Part shown: positions 46,518-54,948 of the stretch, one piece after another
Layout: every line of letters begins with the position of its first letter
Numbering within the stretch: position 1 is the first letter of the stretch
DNA from: Aureibaculum flavum
GTDB taxonomy: Bacteria > Bacteroidota > Bacteroidia > Flavobacteriales > Flavobacteriaceae
Assembly: GCF_016406085.1 (NCBI RefSeq)
Contig: NZ_JAEHFJ010000016.1
Span: 1-56,857, forward strand
DNA: 56,857 nt
Reading direction: 5' to 3'
Notes under the pieces: model-generated
What the model was told of the DNA's origin: nothing
What the model saw: the letters and a program-made list of their open reading frames with translations, nothing else
Database searches by the model: none
Program-made: the position numbers and the translations under genes

Positions 46518-46535
46518 GGCATTGAAGAAAATCAA

Positions 46536-47039
46536 ATGAGATATATTTTAAGCATAATATTGATTGGGATCATTGGAACCAATTGCTTCTCACAAGGGAG
46601 TTGGAACATTGGATATGTTGAGATTGACTCTCTTAATTCAGATTATCTGAATACTCAAATAAAACTGGACTTTAAACATGATTGGCTGAAAATTAAAAAG
46701 CCTGAAAAACGAAGTGTGAGGCATTATGTAACGCCTGAAGACACAGCTTACATATTGATAAATAATGGTAAGACGGTTTTAATTGAAAGAAGAGCAATCT
46801 ATGTTGACCATGGTTCATTTAATGACCAGTTTCTGGAAATAGAAAATTACGAAAAAAATATTAGTAAACGAATTTATAATACCGAAATAGTTCAATTAGA
46901 AAAAGACAGGATCAAGGTTCGAGTTGTAATTCAGAATTATAAAATACGGGATGAAAAGATTAAGGAAGAACTCGAATCAGAAACTGTAGAATTCTGGATT
47001 GATAAAGATAAGTTAGACGGAATTATGATTAAAAATTAA
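46536..47039 (+). CDS. Hypothetical exported protein (cassette 1)
   Basis: 167 residues from the ATG at 46536 (signal MRYILSIILIGIIGTNCFSQ). A start at 46497 would lie partly upstream of the GTTGTATGGC core at 46511. The mature part is charged, with a repeated KxxxRVxVVIQNYKIRDEKIKEEL section. No family recognised. The cassette boundaries are GTTGTATGGC (46511) and GCCATACAAC (47043), exact reverse complements. Confidence 0.7.
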   Translation: MRYILSIILIGIIGTNCFSQGSWNIGYVEIDSLNSDYLNTQIKLDFKHDWLKIKKPEKRSVRHYVTPEDTAYILINNGKTVLIERRAIYVDHGSFNDQFLEIENYEKNISKRIYNTEIVQLEKDRIKVRVVIQNYKIRDEKIKEELESETVEFWIDKDKLDGIMIKN

Positions 47040-47042
47040 AAC

Positions 47043-47112
47043 GCCATACAACACTGTATATGAAATCATAGCACCCTGCGGGATGCTACGCTTCATATAC
47101 TCAACGTTGGCA
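47043..47112 (+). repeat. Archetypal attC-like site, 70 bp
   Basis: R'' GCCATACAAC at 47043-47052; arms GTATATGAA and TTCATATAC pair perfectly. Inside, AGCACCC-TGC-GGG(A)TGCT pairs with one unpaired A, like the extrahelical base of attC hairpins. R' GTTGGCAG starts at 47106. Size and layout match an integron attC. Confidence 0.85.
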
Positions 47113-47123
47113 GCAATTACCAA

Positions 47124-47699
47124 ATGGATTATATAATAATAATATTATTAGGAATTTTAATAATTGGACCAATCGCATATGGCTACTATTTAGACTACAA
47201 ATCAAATCCGAAAGAATTTACAGCATCTCTAAAACCAATATTGGTACAAGGATTTATTTTCTGTTTAATATATTTTGGAACCAATAAGATTTATGAATTA
47301 ATAATACCATTGAATAAAAATCACGGAATTGAATTTAACTATGAACGAGAAAAACTCGGAATTCCTGAACTCGGAACTGACTGGAAAATTGACAATCATT
47401 CTGAACAATTTGAAACTCAATGGTGGAAACCAAATCCAAGAAATGGACATTTTAAAAAAATTATAGAATACGGAATTCTGAATGTAAAATCTGAAACTGA
47501 TTACTATCAAAACGAAAAAATAAAAGGAACTTTTGCATGGTCAAAATTCGTGTTTAATGAAAATACATTTTATTATTACTTGGAAAAACCAAATGAAAAG
47601 GAAATTTCAATAACCGAAAAAGGAAAAATAAAACATGAAAAACCTATAGTAGTTGTTACCATTAATAAATTGGAATTTGAAAAGTATATAGCGGAATAA
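47124..47699 (+). CDS. Hypothetical membrane protein (cassette 2)
   Basis: 191 residues. A signal-anchor (MDYIIIILLGILIIGPIAYGYYLDY) and a second membrane segment (~40-60) are followed by a soluble C-terminal part rich in Lys/Glu. No family recognised. Cassette ends are GTTGGCAG (47106) and CTGGCAAC (47706), matching at seven of eight positions. Confidence 0.7.
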   Translation: MDYIIIILLGILIIGPIAYGYYLDYKSNPKEFTASLKPILVQGFIFCLIYFGTNKIYELIIPLNKNHGIEFNYEREKLGIPELGTDWKIDNHSEQFETQWWKPNPRNGHFKKIIEYGILNVKSETDYYQNEKIKGTFAWSKFVFNENTFYYYLEKPNEKEISITEKGKIKHEKPIVVVTINKLEFEKYIAE

Positions 47700-47705
47700 A
47701 AACTA

Positions 47706-47931
47706 CTGGCAACACAGGCTATATGCCATTAATTTTGGTTTATTTATTGAGTTTTGGGCAAGTGCTTTTAAAACATTTTTTCTTCAAACAACTCATGCTC
47801 TTAGTAGGTATTGTTTTGGGAAACGCAAGGGCAACGTAAAAAATATTTTAAAAGCGAAAAGGTCTGTGTTTTATCTATTAACTTTAGTGCTTTATCAAAG
47901 AAAATTAACGGCACATAGCCAAACGTTGTAG
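47706..47931 (+). repeat. Type-1 long attC-like site
   Basis: R'' CTGGCAAC, inner arms GGCTATATGCC and GGCACATAGCC (10 of 11 paired), R' GTTGTAGC at 47925. About 226 bp, twice the normal attC length. The interior has about 180 bp conserved in the copies at 54708 and 56515. Confidence 0.8.
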
Positions 47932-47943
47932 CAAATACGAAAA

Positions 47944-48513
47944 ATGAACAGTACATATAATAAAATTATAGCTTTAGGGATTTTAATATTGTCTTTTACG
48001 ACCTGTAAAGCACAAACGAATGAAAGTCCTAATCCGAAAATAAACTCTGAAAATTATTACGAATATTATCACTCTAGCGGAACTACAAAAACGACAACGA
48101 ATTGGTTACGAAGACACGAAGCTGTTCCAATTATTATTGACGAATTGGAAAAACTCGGATTTGAAACTAAACAATATATATTATTCGAGTTGGAAAACGA
48201 AGAAGAAATAATACTTGATGTTTATAATCGTGATAAGAACTTTGGTGTAGTTTTCAATACTGGACACTTTGCTTTTCCGAATAAAAATCAAAGAAAAAAT
48301 CGGATTTATAATCAAGACAAGTTCAAAATATCAGGAAGTTTAGGACGAAGAAAAGTTTATGAAGAATTACCCAAAAACATTATCGTTCTTCAAGAAACTT
48401 GGTATTGGTATCAAACTCAAAGTAGTCCGAATGACAAGCTACTGAATAAGAAAACGGCTGAAAACATTTTACGAGAAGATATTAGAAAACAATTATCTGA
48501 ATTGAAAAACTGA
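47944..48513 (+). CDS. Hypothetical lipoprotein (cassette 3)
   Basis: 189 residues with lipobox-like FTTC (Cys 21) after a signal (MNSTYNKIIALGILILSFTTC). NYYEYYHSSGTTKTTTNWLRRHEAVPIIIDELEKLGFET and ILDVYNRDKNFGVVFNTGHFAFPNKNQR are the most distinctive parts. No family recognised. Boundaries GTTGTAGCAA (47925) and TTGCTACAAC (48522) are exact complements. Confidence 0.7.
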   Translation: MNSTYNKIIALGILILSFTTCKAQTNESPNPKINSENYYEYYHSSGTTKTTTNWLRRHEAVPIIIDELEKLGFETKQYILFELENEEEIILDVYNRDKNFGVVFNTGHFAFPNKNQRKNRIYNQDKFKISGSLGRRKVYEELPKNIIVLQETWYWYQTQSSPNDKLLNKKTAENILREDIRKQLSELKN

Positions 48514-48521
48514 AAAAGTAC

Positions 48522-48740
48522 TTGCTACAACAAAGTACTGTGGCAAAAAAACAAGGAAAATCTACTTAATTCCTCATTTGCATAATTACCAGTTAATTAC
48601 TACATTTGAATACATAGTCGCTAAATAAAACCATTACTCTAACACATTTGAAGTGTTGTTCGCTTTAGCTTTGTAATTACAAAAAAAACTATAATAAACA
48701 TAACGGATATAAACGCAATACGTTTATACAATTGTTAATA
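48522..48740 (+). repeat. Type-2 repeat (full-length copy)
   Basis: R'' TTGCTACAAC (48522-48531) then about 200 bp ending ACGCAATACGTTTAT, CAATT and GTTAATA (48734). It is nearly identical to 55838-56045 over 200 bp. It carries TTTAGCTTTGTAA, whose TAGCTTTG matches the Bacteroidota -7 promoter consensus. Confidence 0.85.
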
Positions 48741-49052
48741 GTCATTAATTCGGAGGTTCGTAAAATCCAATGGTTATGGAGAGTAATAAGATGTAAAATA
48801 ACCGTGAAATTGATAAAGAAAAGGGATTACCTTCACCCACACCGACTTTAGATTCAGGGAATCGAGTAAATCCTGATTTACAATCGTTTCACGATATAAA
48901 GTCGAACTGAGTTCAAGGTACTGTTTTATTATGACAAAGTCAAGTTTATTGGTCTGTACAGTCTTCCTCTCTACGTTTTTTAGCTCTAGCTAAAATCCAT
49001 AGAGGCGAAGTTATTTTACTTACTAACTCAAAGGAAACTGCCTTTGAGTTCC
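48741..49052 (+). other. Gene-less cassette interior (cassette 3b)
   Basis: 312 bases between core GTTAATAG (48734) and R'' CGATTAAC (ending 49059), which match at seven of eight positions. No intact gene. Short open stretches such as KGLPSPTPTLDSGNRVNPDLQSFHDIK exist but are broken by stops. Either a decayed coding cassette or a non-coding cassette. Confidence 0.45.
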
Positions 49053-49123
49053 GATTAACAACAACTAACACTATGTAAAGAGAATAAAACTAACGTTTTA
49101 CTATCTTTACACATACATTGGCA
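49053..49123 (+). repeat. attC-like site, about 70 bp, with mutated core
   Basis: R'' GATTAAC at 49053; arms TATGTAAAGA and TCTTTACACATA; central AAAAC-TAACG-TTTT; R' reads ATTGGCA (49117-49123) instead of GTTGGCA. The TTGGCATT after it is the complement of AATGCCAA at the end of the methyltransferase cassette. Confidence 0.65.
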
Positions 49124-49185
49124 TTCATTAAAACTAACGAAATAAATAGCACAAAATGTAATTATTTTTATCTTTGCTAACGAGA

Positions 49186-51519
49186 ATGAAAGATTTAACA
49201 GACATATCAATTTGGAAACAAAACCTTGGTTTATTGCCAATCCACTTAAACCCTGCAGAAGATAACACAAATTATGTTATGTTGAACGGTGGATATGGAG
49301 ATTTTTGCCTTCAAACAATAAATGACAATAGTGATATAGATAGTTATTTTTCTAAATCTTGGTCGAGTAATACAAAGAATTTTTTGGTGCTTGATAATGA
49401 TAATATTAATATCTACAATTGGTCCAAAAGTAAACCTGAGCCAATTCCTAAGGAATTAGTTTTAAATAACTTTGACAAATTCTATAGTTATTTATTATCT
49501 AAAAGTTTTAAGTCTTCTAAAGATGTTGTTCCTTACATAATTGATATTTTTAGACAATTTAGAAATTTAACACAAGAAAGAACAAAACCTGTTGAAGCAC
49601 TAAATTTACTTTTTTTACTTCTTTCTAGTCTTGAAGATGACGTAAATAATTTTGATTTTGGAAAATGGAATATTAATAATACTGTAATTCCGACTAATTT
49701 CGATTTCTATACAGATAACATTAGAACAGGAGTATCAAATATTAAACCAGAACTAGACTTAATCATAAGGCACTCTGCAGGAACTCTTTTTCAAGAGGCT
49801 CAAAAAGAAGTGCTTTTCTTCAATCCACAACGTGATTTATTTGGTGGAGTATCAAATTCTTTAGAAACAAAAAAGGAATTATATTCAAGTATTCATTATA
49901 CACCACCCTTTCTATCAAGAACAATTGTAGAAAATGCTTTAAATCAACTGGATTTAACTACAGAAAGCATAAAAATATTAGATCCATCTTGTGGTTCTTC
50001 TGAATTTTTAATTGAAGCGTTGAAACAATTAAAACAATTAAATTACAATGGGGATATCCAAATTATTGGATGGGACACTTCTGAAACAGCTATAAATACT
50101 TCTAATTTTTTATTGAGTTACGAAAAAAGAACTATCTGGAAAGAAAAACTAAATTTCAAAATTGAATTAGTAGAAGACTCATTAAAAGAAGAGTGGGAAG
50201 ATAATTACGACCTAATACTAATGAATCCTCCATTTGTGTCTTGGGAACTTTTAAAAAATAATGATTCAAAAGATGCTATTCGTCAAGTTTTAGGACCAAA
50301 TTTTAATGGAAAACCAAATCAAGCAAGTGCCTTTTTCTATAAATCAGTGACTCATTTAAACGAAAATGGAGTTATTGGTTGCGTAATTCCTTCATCATTT
50401 CTATCATTAGATTCATATAAGAAACTAAGAAATGATATTTATGATAACATAGAAATAAGACTTCTTGGAAAATTAGGGAATTTTGTTTTTGAAGATGCTT
50501 TGACAGATGTAAGTATCATTATTGGACAAAAACCTAAAACAAATCAAGTTCCTACTTTATTATGGACTCGTAATGAAAAAGGAATAGCACAAAATGCTTT
50601 ACGTGATTTACGTAAATTAATATATTCTAACGAATCAACAATAAATAATCCAGATTACAGTATTTATAAACCAACTACCTTTCCTATTCTAAACGAGAAT
50701 TGGAATCCTATTTCACTTAAAAACAATAATCTTTTTAAAACAATTGAAAGATTTATATTTGAAAAAAAATTAATCAGAACGGAAGATGTTTTTAGTATTA
50801 GATTAGGAATTAGACAAGGAGCAAAAGATGTCTTTAAATTATCCATTGAAGAATATAATTCATTACCGGAAAATGAAAAAAAATATTTTCGCCCTGTAAT
50901 TGATAATAAAGCTATTAACAAAGGTAGTTTGTCTTTAAATAACTACATATGGTTTCCTTATGATAAAAATGGTATGCTATTTTCTAGTGAGGAAGAATTA
51001 ATCGAAAAAGCCCCAATTTTTTATAATTCAAATTTAAAACCTAAAGAAGAAATTTTAAAAAAGAGAGCCAGTATTTCTTATTGGTGGGGTTTAACCCGAC
51101 CAGGAAATTGGCAATTTGAAAAATCACAAAAACTAATTTCAAAGGAATTTGGTGGAATTGATTCTTTTGCATTAGATAAAGAAGGTTCATTTGTAGTTGA
51201 AAGAGGAAATGTATGGATTCCCAAAAAAGATTTTAATCAAGAAAATTATTACTTTTATTTGGCCTTATTTTCAAGTTCTTTTTACAATAGTTTACTATCT
51301 ATTTACTCTAAACAATTAGCTGGTGGAGATTGGTATATTTTAGGAAAAAAACATACAAAAGATATTCCAATTCCTAATGCACATTCAGTAGAAGTTCAAG
51401 AGTCTATTGGTTATAGTAAATTAGTAGAAATTGGTAAAGAAATATCTATTGGTAATTCATCTGTAAAACAAATTGCTGATGAAGTTTTAACTAAATACTT
51501 TTATCCGATTAATTCTTAA
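49186..51519 (+). CDS. Adenine-N6 DNA methyltransferase, type I/IIG-like (cassette 4)
   Basis: 777 residues from the ATG at 49186. SAM motif ILDPSCGSSEFLIEAL (~265) and catalytic DLILMNPPFVSW (NPPF, ~346) define a gamma-type N6-adenine methylase. The N-terminal ~220 residues include IIRHSAGTLFQEAQKEVLFF, seen in IIG enzymes. The C-terminal third (from ~500) has a target-recognition character (VFSIRLGIRQGAKDVFKL, YFRPVIDNKAI, WYILGKKHTKDIPIPN). No obvious PD-(D/E)XK nuclease is visible, so it may be a solitary or two-component modification enzyme. The next gene starts nine bases downstream. Confidence 0.85.
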   Translation: MKDLTDISIWKQNLGLLPIHLNPAEDNTNYVMLNGGYGDFCLQTINDNSDIDSYFSKSWSSNTKNFLVLDNDNINIYNWSKSKPEPIPKELVLNNFDKFYSYLLSKSFKSSKDVVPYIIDIFRQFRNLTQERTKPVEALNLLFLLLSSLEDDVNNFDFGKWNINNTVIPTNFDFYTDNIRTGVSNIKPELDLIIRHSAGTLFQEAQKEVLFFNPQRDLFGGVSNSLETKKELYSSIHYTPPFLSRTIVENALNQLDLTTESIKILDPSCGSSEFLIEALKQLKQLNYNGDIQIIGWDTSETAINTSNFLLSYEKRTIWKEKLNFKIELVEDSLKEEWEDNYDLILMNPPFVSWELLKNNDSKDAIRQVLGPNFNGKPNQASAFFYKSVTHLNENGVIGCVIPSSFLSLDSYKKLRNDIYDNIEIRLLGKLGNFVFEDALTDVSIIIGQKPKTNQVPTLLWTRNEKGIAQNALRDLRKLIYSNESTINNPDYSIYKPTTFPILNENWNPISLKNNNLFKTIERFIFEKKLIRTEDVFSIRLGIRQGAKDVFKLSIEEYNSLPENEKKYFRPVIDNKAINKGSLSLNNYIWFPYDKNGMLFSSEEELIEKAPIFYNSNLKPKEEILKKRASISYWWGLTRPGNWQFEKSQKLISKEFGGIDSFALDKEGSFVVERGNVWIPKKDFNQENYYFYLALFSSSFYNSLLSIYSKQLAGGDWYILGKKHTKDIPIPNAHSVEVQESIGYSKLVEIGKEISIGNSSVKQIADEVLTKYFYPINS

Positions 51520-51528
51520 CTTTTTTCT

Positions 51529-52131
51529 ATGATTAATAAAAAATTCCTCATAGATGAAATTAATAAAGGATGTAAATTATTATTTGATTCATCTTTTCAT
51601 TTAGAACCGAGTACTGTTAACCGATTTAGAATAACAGGAAATCAATCTTCAAAAGCGGTAAACAATTATAAATCAATTAAAGAAGAGATAAATGTAATTA
51701 AATGGTTTGATGTTTTTTGGATTTATTTAGAAATTGCATTTGTCGAAAAAAACACTTTCATTTCATTATCAGTTTTTCAAGGAAAACAAATGGATAATGA
51801 AAAGAATCAATTGTTTCGTGCTGAATGGGACGATTATAATAATGATAACGAAAAACACCCACAGCCTCATTGGCATATAACGTCTAATCAATCAATTGAA
51901 AATACATTCAAAGAATATACTGACACATTTGAAAATGAAGGATTTGCAGAATTGCTACAAGAGGAAAAAACAAAGATAATAGATGTAAATAAAATCCATT
52001 TCGCAATGAATGGTAACTGGATTAATGATGATAATCACATTCAATCTATTAATGATAATAGTAAAATAGTTAAATGGTTTCAAGGGTTATTCTCTCACTT
52101 AAGAGTACAACTTGAATATGTAAATAAATAA
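51529..52131 (+). CDS. Hypothetical partner of the DNA methyltransferase (cassette 4)
   Basis: 200 residues, starting nine bases after the methyltransferase stop in the same cassette, so co-transcribed. Soluble. Trp-rich blocks VIKWFDVFWIYLEIAF, then FRAEWDDYNNDNEKHPQPHWHIT with a His-rich HPQPHWH, then a C-terminal WFQGLFSHLRVQLEYV. I recognise no family. By context it could be the nuclease, a specificity factor or an effector of a restriction-type system; none is shown by the sequence. Confidence 0.7.
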   Translation: MINKKFLIDEINKGCKLLFDSSFHLEPSTVNRFRITGNQSSKAVNNYKSIKEEINVIKWFDVFWIYLEIAFVEKNTFISLSVFQGKQMDNEKNQLFRAEWDDYNNDNEKHPQPHWHITSNQSIENTFKEYTDTFENEGFAELLQEEKTKIIDVNKIHFAMNGNWINDDNHIQSINDNSKIVKWFQGLFSHLRVQLEYVNK

Positions 52132-52134
52132 CGA

Positions 52135-52329
52135 AATGCCAACAATGTATAAAAAACATAGGGCGTTTGTGCTTAATCGAAAGTCTGTGCTTATTAACAA
52201 AGTACGCCAAATATAAAATTTGGCATTTAAGATAAAAAATAAAAGCAAAATATTTATATTTAGCTAAGTAATAAATTGAAACTAATGTTCTTATTAACTG
52301 CCCTACGTTTCTTATACTAAACGTTACCC
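52135..52329 (+). repeat. Long attC-like site, about 195 bp
   Basis: R'' AATGCCAAC (52135-52143); outer arms TGTATAAAAAACATAGGGC and GCCCTACGTTTCTTATAC are imperfect complements; R' GTTACCC at 52323. A CCAAAT-ATAAA-ATTTGG hairpin lies in the middle. Confidence 0.7.
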
Positions 52330-52334
52330 ACAAT

Positions 52335-52973
52335 ATGAAAAAACCAACTATGACGCAAACTTTACTTTTTATTTTAGTAATCGGAATTGGACTATTTTAT
52401 GCTCTCAAATATGGAAATAAAGCAAAAAAAGATATTGCAGAATTTGAAAGCAAAAAAGAAACGAACACGACAACTAAAGAAATAATTGAATTAAAATATT
52501 TTGGAGAAATTGACTTGAATAAAACGGAGGAATATATTGATGTTCTGACCAACATAAACGGAAATGAAATCTCGATTGACCTAAACATTATTGAGGAAAC
52601 AATTTCAAAAAAAACTATTCAGCCTACTATTAATTTTTTGGAGAATCTACATGAAATTGAAAAGATTGCTCACAAACAAGTCTTATCGGATTTCAAAAAC
52701 GGAAATATTGTTAAGGATTACATAGAGCATCACATTGGAGAATTTAATGATGATGATTTAAAATCTCTCGGAATTAAAACAACTGACAGTCCTAAAGAGA
52801 GAAAACAAAAATTCCTGAATAAAATCTATTTAAAAAGAATTGGCTTTTATCCTGAAGAGTGGGATAGTTTAGCCATTTTTGATTTTACAATAAGTAGAGA
52901 TTTGACACAATACTTGATTGTATTAAGTTTTGATAGTAACGGTAAATTTGTTGATATTTACACGGAAAGTTAA
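52335..52973 (+). CDS. Hypothetical membrane-anchored protein (cassette 5)
   Basis: 212 residues. One N-terminal membrane anchor (MTQTLLFILVIGIGLFYAL) then a soluble domain with IELKYFGEIDLNKTEEYIDVLTNINGNEISIDLNI and a C-terminal SLAIFDFTISRDLTQYLIVLSFDSNGKFVDIYTES. The latter resembles DUF2004-type domains, but I am not certain. Boundaries GTTACCCACA (52323) and TGTGGGTAAC (52979) are exact complements over ten bases. Confidence 0.7.
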   Translation: MKKPTMTQTLLFILVIGIGLFYALKYGNKAKKDIAEFESKKETNTTTKEIIELKYFGEIDLNKTEEYIDVLTNINGNEISIDLNIIEETISKKTIQPTINFLENLHEIEKIAHKQVLSDFKNGNIVKDYIEHHIGEFNDDDLKSLGIKTTDSPKERKQKFLNKIYLKRIGFYPEEWDSLAIFDFTISRDLTQYLIVLSFDSNGKFVDIYTES

Positions 52974-52978
52974 AATAC

Positions 52979-53114
52979 TGTGGGTAACAACGTGTATAAT
53001 TCATTGCTAGTTCTAGCCTACGTGGAAAATCCTTCGGATTGTCCACTGGTTCGGTTCATTTTTACTAATTTAGTTGCTAAACACGCAACGAAATCATACA
53101 CAAACACGTTGTGT
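52979..53114 (+). repeat. Type-3 attC-like site
   Basis: R'' TGTGGGTAAC (52979-52988); outer arms ACGTGTATAATTCATTGC and GCAACGAAATCATACACAAACACGTTG pair imperfectly; R' GTTGTGTGC at 53108. GGAAAATCCTTCGGATTGTCC-like hairpin inside. 136 bp. Confidence 0.8.
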
Positions 53115-53127
53115 GCAAGCTAAAAAA

Positions 53128-53733
53128 ATGACCGATAAAGAAGAAAAATATTATGACAGAATTAAATCCAATCTAATTGGACAGAAAATTGTCGAAGTAT
53201 TTTATGAAGAACTGAAATACGAAACTGAATTAGAATACTGGGAATATTCGAATGAAATTCATTCAATTGATATGAATGTGATATTTCAATTTGAAAGTGG
53301 AAAAATAACTCAAATTAAATGGGATAATGAATTTTATTGTTACGGAATTGGATTTGAAAATCTAAAGGAAATAGATATAAGAGAAGGAATAAAAACAATA
53401 AGAGTTTCTGAAAATCCAAATTGGAAAAATTTAATAGGAAAAAAGATATCTGGAATTAATATCTTATGGGATATTAGCGAAGGAATGACAACTGAATATT
53501 ACGGGAATAAAATTGTTAAGTCAGAAAAAACAATAACGAAACTTCCGCAAACTTGGGAATTGGATTTTGAAAACTCAAAAATATGGATTTCTGCACTTGA
53601 AATTAAAGAAGATGAAACTGATAGTTTTTGGGCTGACCATTTAAGCGTTTTTTTTACAAATAAAGGACAAGAAAAATATGAATTGGTAAAAAAAGCCTGC
53701 ACACAACACCGTATAAAAATAATTGCTGTTTAG
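53128..53733 (+). CDS. Hypothetical protein, C terminus read into its attC-like site (cassette 6)
   Basis: 201 residues from the ATG at 53128, which follows the GTTGTGTGCA core. A start at 53074 would cross the site. Soluble and Trp/Glu-rich: IKSNLIGQKIVEVFYEELKYETELEYWEYSNEIHSIDMNV and NWKNLIGKKISGINILWDISEGMTTEYYGNKIV look like two related halves. The last 11-12 residues (ACTQHRIKIIAV) are encoded inside the downstream attC-like site. No family recognised. Confidence 0.7.
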   Translation: MTDKEEKYYDRIKSNLIGQKIVEVFYEELKYETELEYWEYSNEIHSIDMNVIFQFESGKITQIKWDNEFYCYGIGFENLKEIDIREGIKTIRVSENPNWKNLIGKKISGINILWDISEGMTTEYYGNKIVKSEKTITKLPQTWELDFENSKIWISALEIKEDETDSFWADHLSVFFTNKGQEKYELVKKACTQHRIKIIAV

Positions 53734-53832
53734 TACTTAATCAAAGGTCGTTGCCTGTTTGTAACGTCTGATTTTCCTTCGGAAAATCCTCGCATACAAA
53801 CCCGCAACTATTCTTATACATAAACGTTAGGC
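53698..53832 (+). repeat. Type-3 attC-like site
   Basis: R'' TGCACACAAC (53698-53707) is the exact complement of GTTGTGTGCA at 53108. Arms CCGTATAAAAATAATTGC and CGCAACTATTCTTATACA; hairpin GATTTTCC-TTC-GGAAAATC in the middle; R' GTTAGGC (53826-53832) fits the GTTRRRY consensus. Confidence 0.8.
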
Positions 53833-53855
53833 ACAATTACAAACAAAAATAATGA

Positions 53856-54704
53856 ATGAATAAGCTTTCTATATTATTGATAATTCTATCAATTAATTTT
53901 TCCCATACTCAATCAAAAAAGGAATTAATTAATACACTGATAAAATCTAATTCTGTACAATTAGACTATTACAATATGGGAAATGAATTCGGAACATTAC
54001 TTGGGAAAATAACTGAAAAAGAGCTTAATGAATTAACTAATTATAAAAATCCAATTATCCGAACCTATGCCAAAGTTGGACTAATTGAGAAAGGAAAAGG
54101 AAATATTGTTAGCCTACTAAAAGACGAATTAGTAAAAAACGAGACCATTTTAGTATTTGATGCTGACCTTGGAGATAAAAAAACAACTTCGTCAATAGTT
54201 TACGAAACTTTTCTAATCAAAAAAACATTAGACACATTAAATTATTTTAAAAATCCAGATTACTTTGAAATTGAAAAAATTGTTGCCAAAAAAAAGATTT
54301 TTAAAAAAATAGATAGTACAATTATCTATTCAAATTGTAATTTAAATGATAGAATACTAAATAGAGTTTTTAGCAAAAAATATGATAAAAACCATCTGCC
54401 TCAAATTGAAAGATTAGCATTTAAATTGAATATATCACACGCTTTCTTTTATTTAATATCTAATTACGAAAAAGAGTATAAAGGTAAAGAACTTGAATAC
54501 TACATAAATGTATTTCCAAACGCTAAATTTGAAACAAAAAATGAAATTATGAATTTAATCAATTATTTAGTTTATTTGATAGATTCGGAAAACAAAACTC
54601 TTTATAATATAGGAATAAAAAGACTGAAAAAGGAAGAATGGAAAAATCACGAATTTGAGTTTTTTATACAAGATTTAATGAATGAAAAAGGAATAAAAAT
54701 ATAA
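53856..54704 (+). CDS. Hypothetical exported protein (cassette 7)
   Basis: 282 residues with signal MNKLSILLIILSINFSHTQ. An earlier ATG at 53852 is in another frame and stops after three codons. Helical, with LTNYKNPIIRTYAKVGLIEKGKG resembling a HEAT-like repeat, then FKLNISHAFFYLISNYEKEYKGKELEYYINVFPN. No family recognised. Boundaries GTTAGGCAC (53826) and GTGCCTAAC (54708) are exact complements and fit GTTRRRY/RYYYAAC. Confidence 0.7.
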   Translation: MNKLSILLIILSINFSHTQSKKELINTLIKSNSVQLDYYNMGNEFGTLLGKITEKELNELTNYKNPIIRTYAKVGLIEKGKGNIVSLLKDELVKNETILVFDADLGDKKTTSSIVYETFLIKKTLDTLNYFKNPDYFEIEKIVAKKKIFKKIDSTIIYSNCNLNDRILNRVFSKKYDKNHLPQIERLAFKLNISHAFFYLISNYEKEYKGKELEYYINVFPNAKFETKNEIMNLINYLVYLIDSENKTLYNIGIKRLKKEEWKNHEFEFFIQDLMNEKGIKI

Positions 54705-54707
54705 AAA

Positions 54708-54935
54708 GTGCCTAACAACACCTATATGCCATTAATTTTGGCTTTTTTATTGGCTTTTGGGCAAGTGCTTTTAAAACATTTTTTCTTCAAATAACTCATG
54801 CTCTTAGTAGGTATTGTTTAGGGAAACGCAAGGGCAACGTAAAAAAATATTTTAAAAGCGAAAAGGTCTGTGTTTTATCTATTAACTTTATAGCTTTATC
54901 AAAGAAAATTAACGGCACATAGCTAAACGTTGCCA
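54708..54935 (+). repeat. Type-1 long attC-like site
   Basis: R'' GTGCCTAAC (RYYYAAC), inner arm CCTATATGCC with GGCACATAGC, R' GTTGCCA at 54929. Interior over 90 percent similar by eye to the copies at 47706 and 56515. Confidence 0.85.
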
Positions 54936-54948
54936 ACAATAAAACAAT

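Noticed and set aside
46497-46535. Upstream ATG start for the cassette 1 gene
   Set aside because: It lies before or inside the GTTGTATGGC core, giving a non-hydrophobic lead before the signal peptide; the ATG at 46536 is better.
47298-47510. Minus-strand frame in cassette 2
   Set aside because: AT-rich antisense of the cassette gene; no start signals and no homology recognised.
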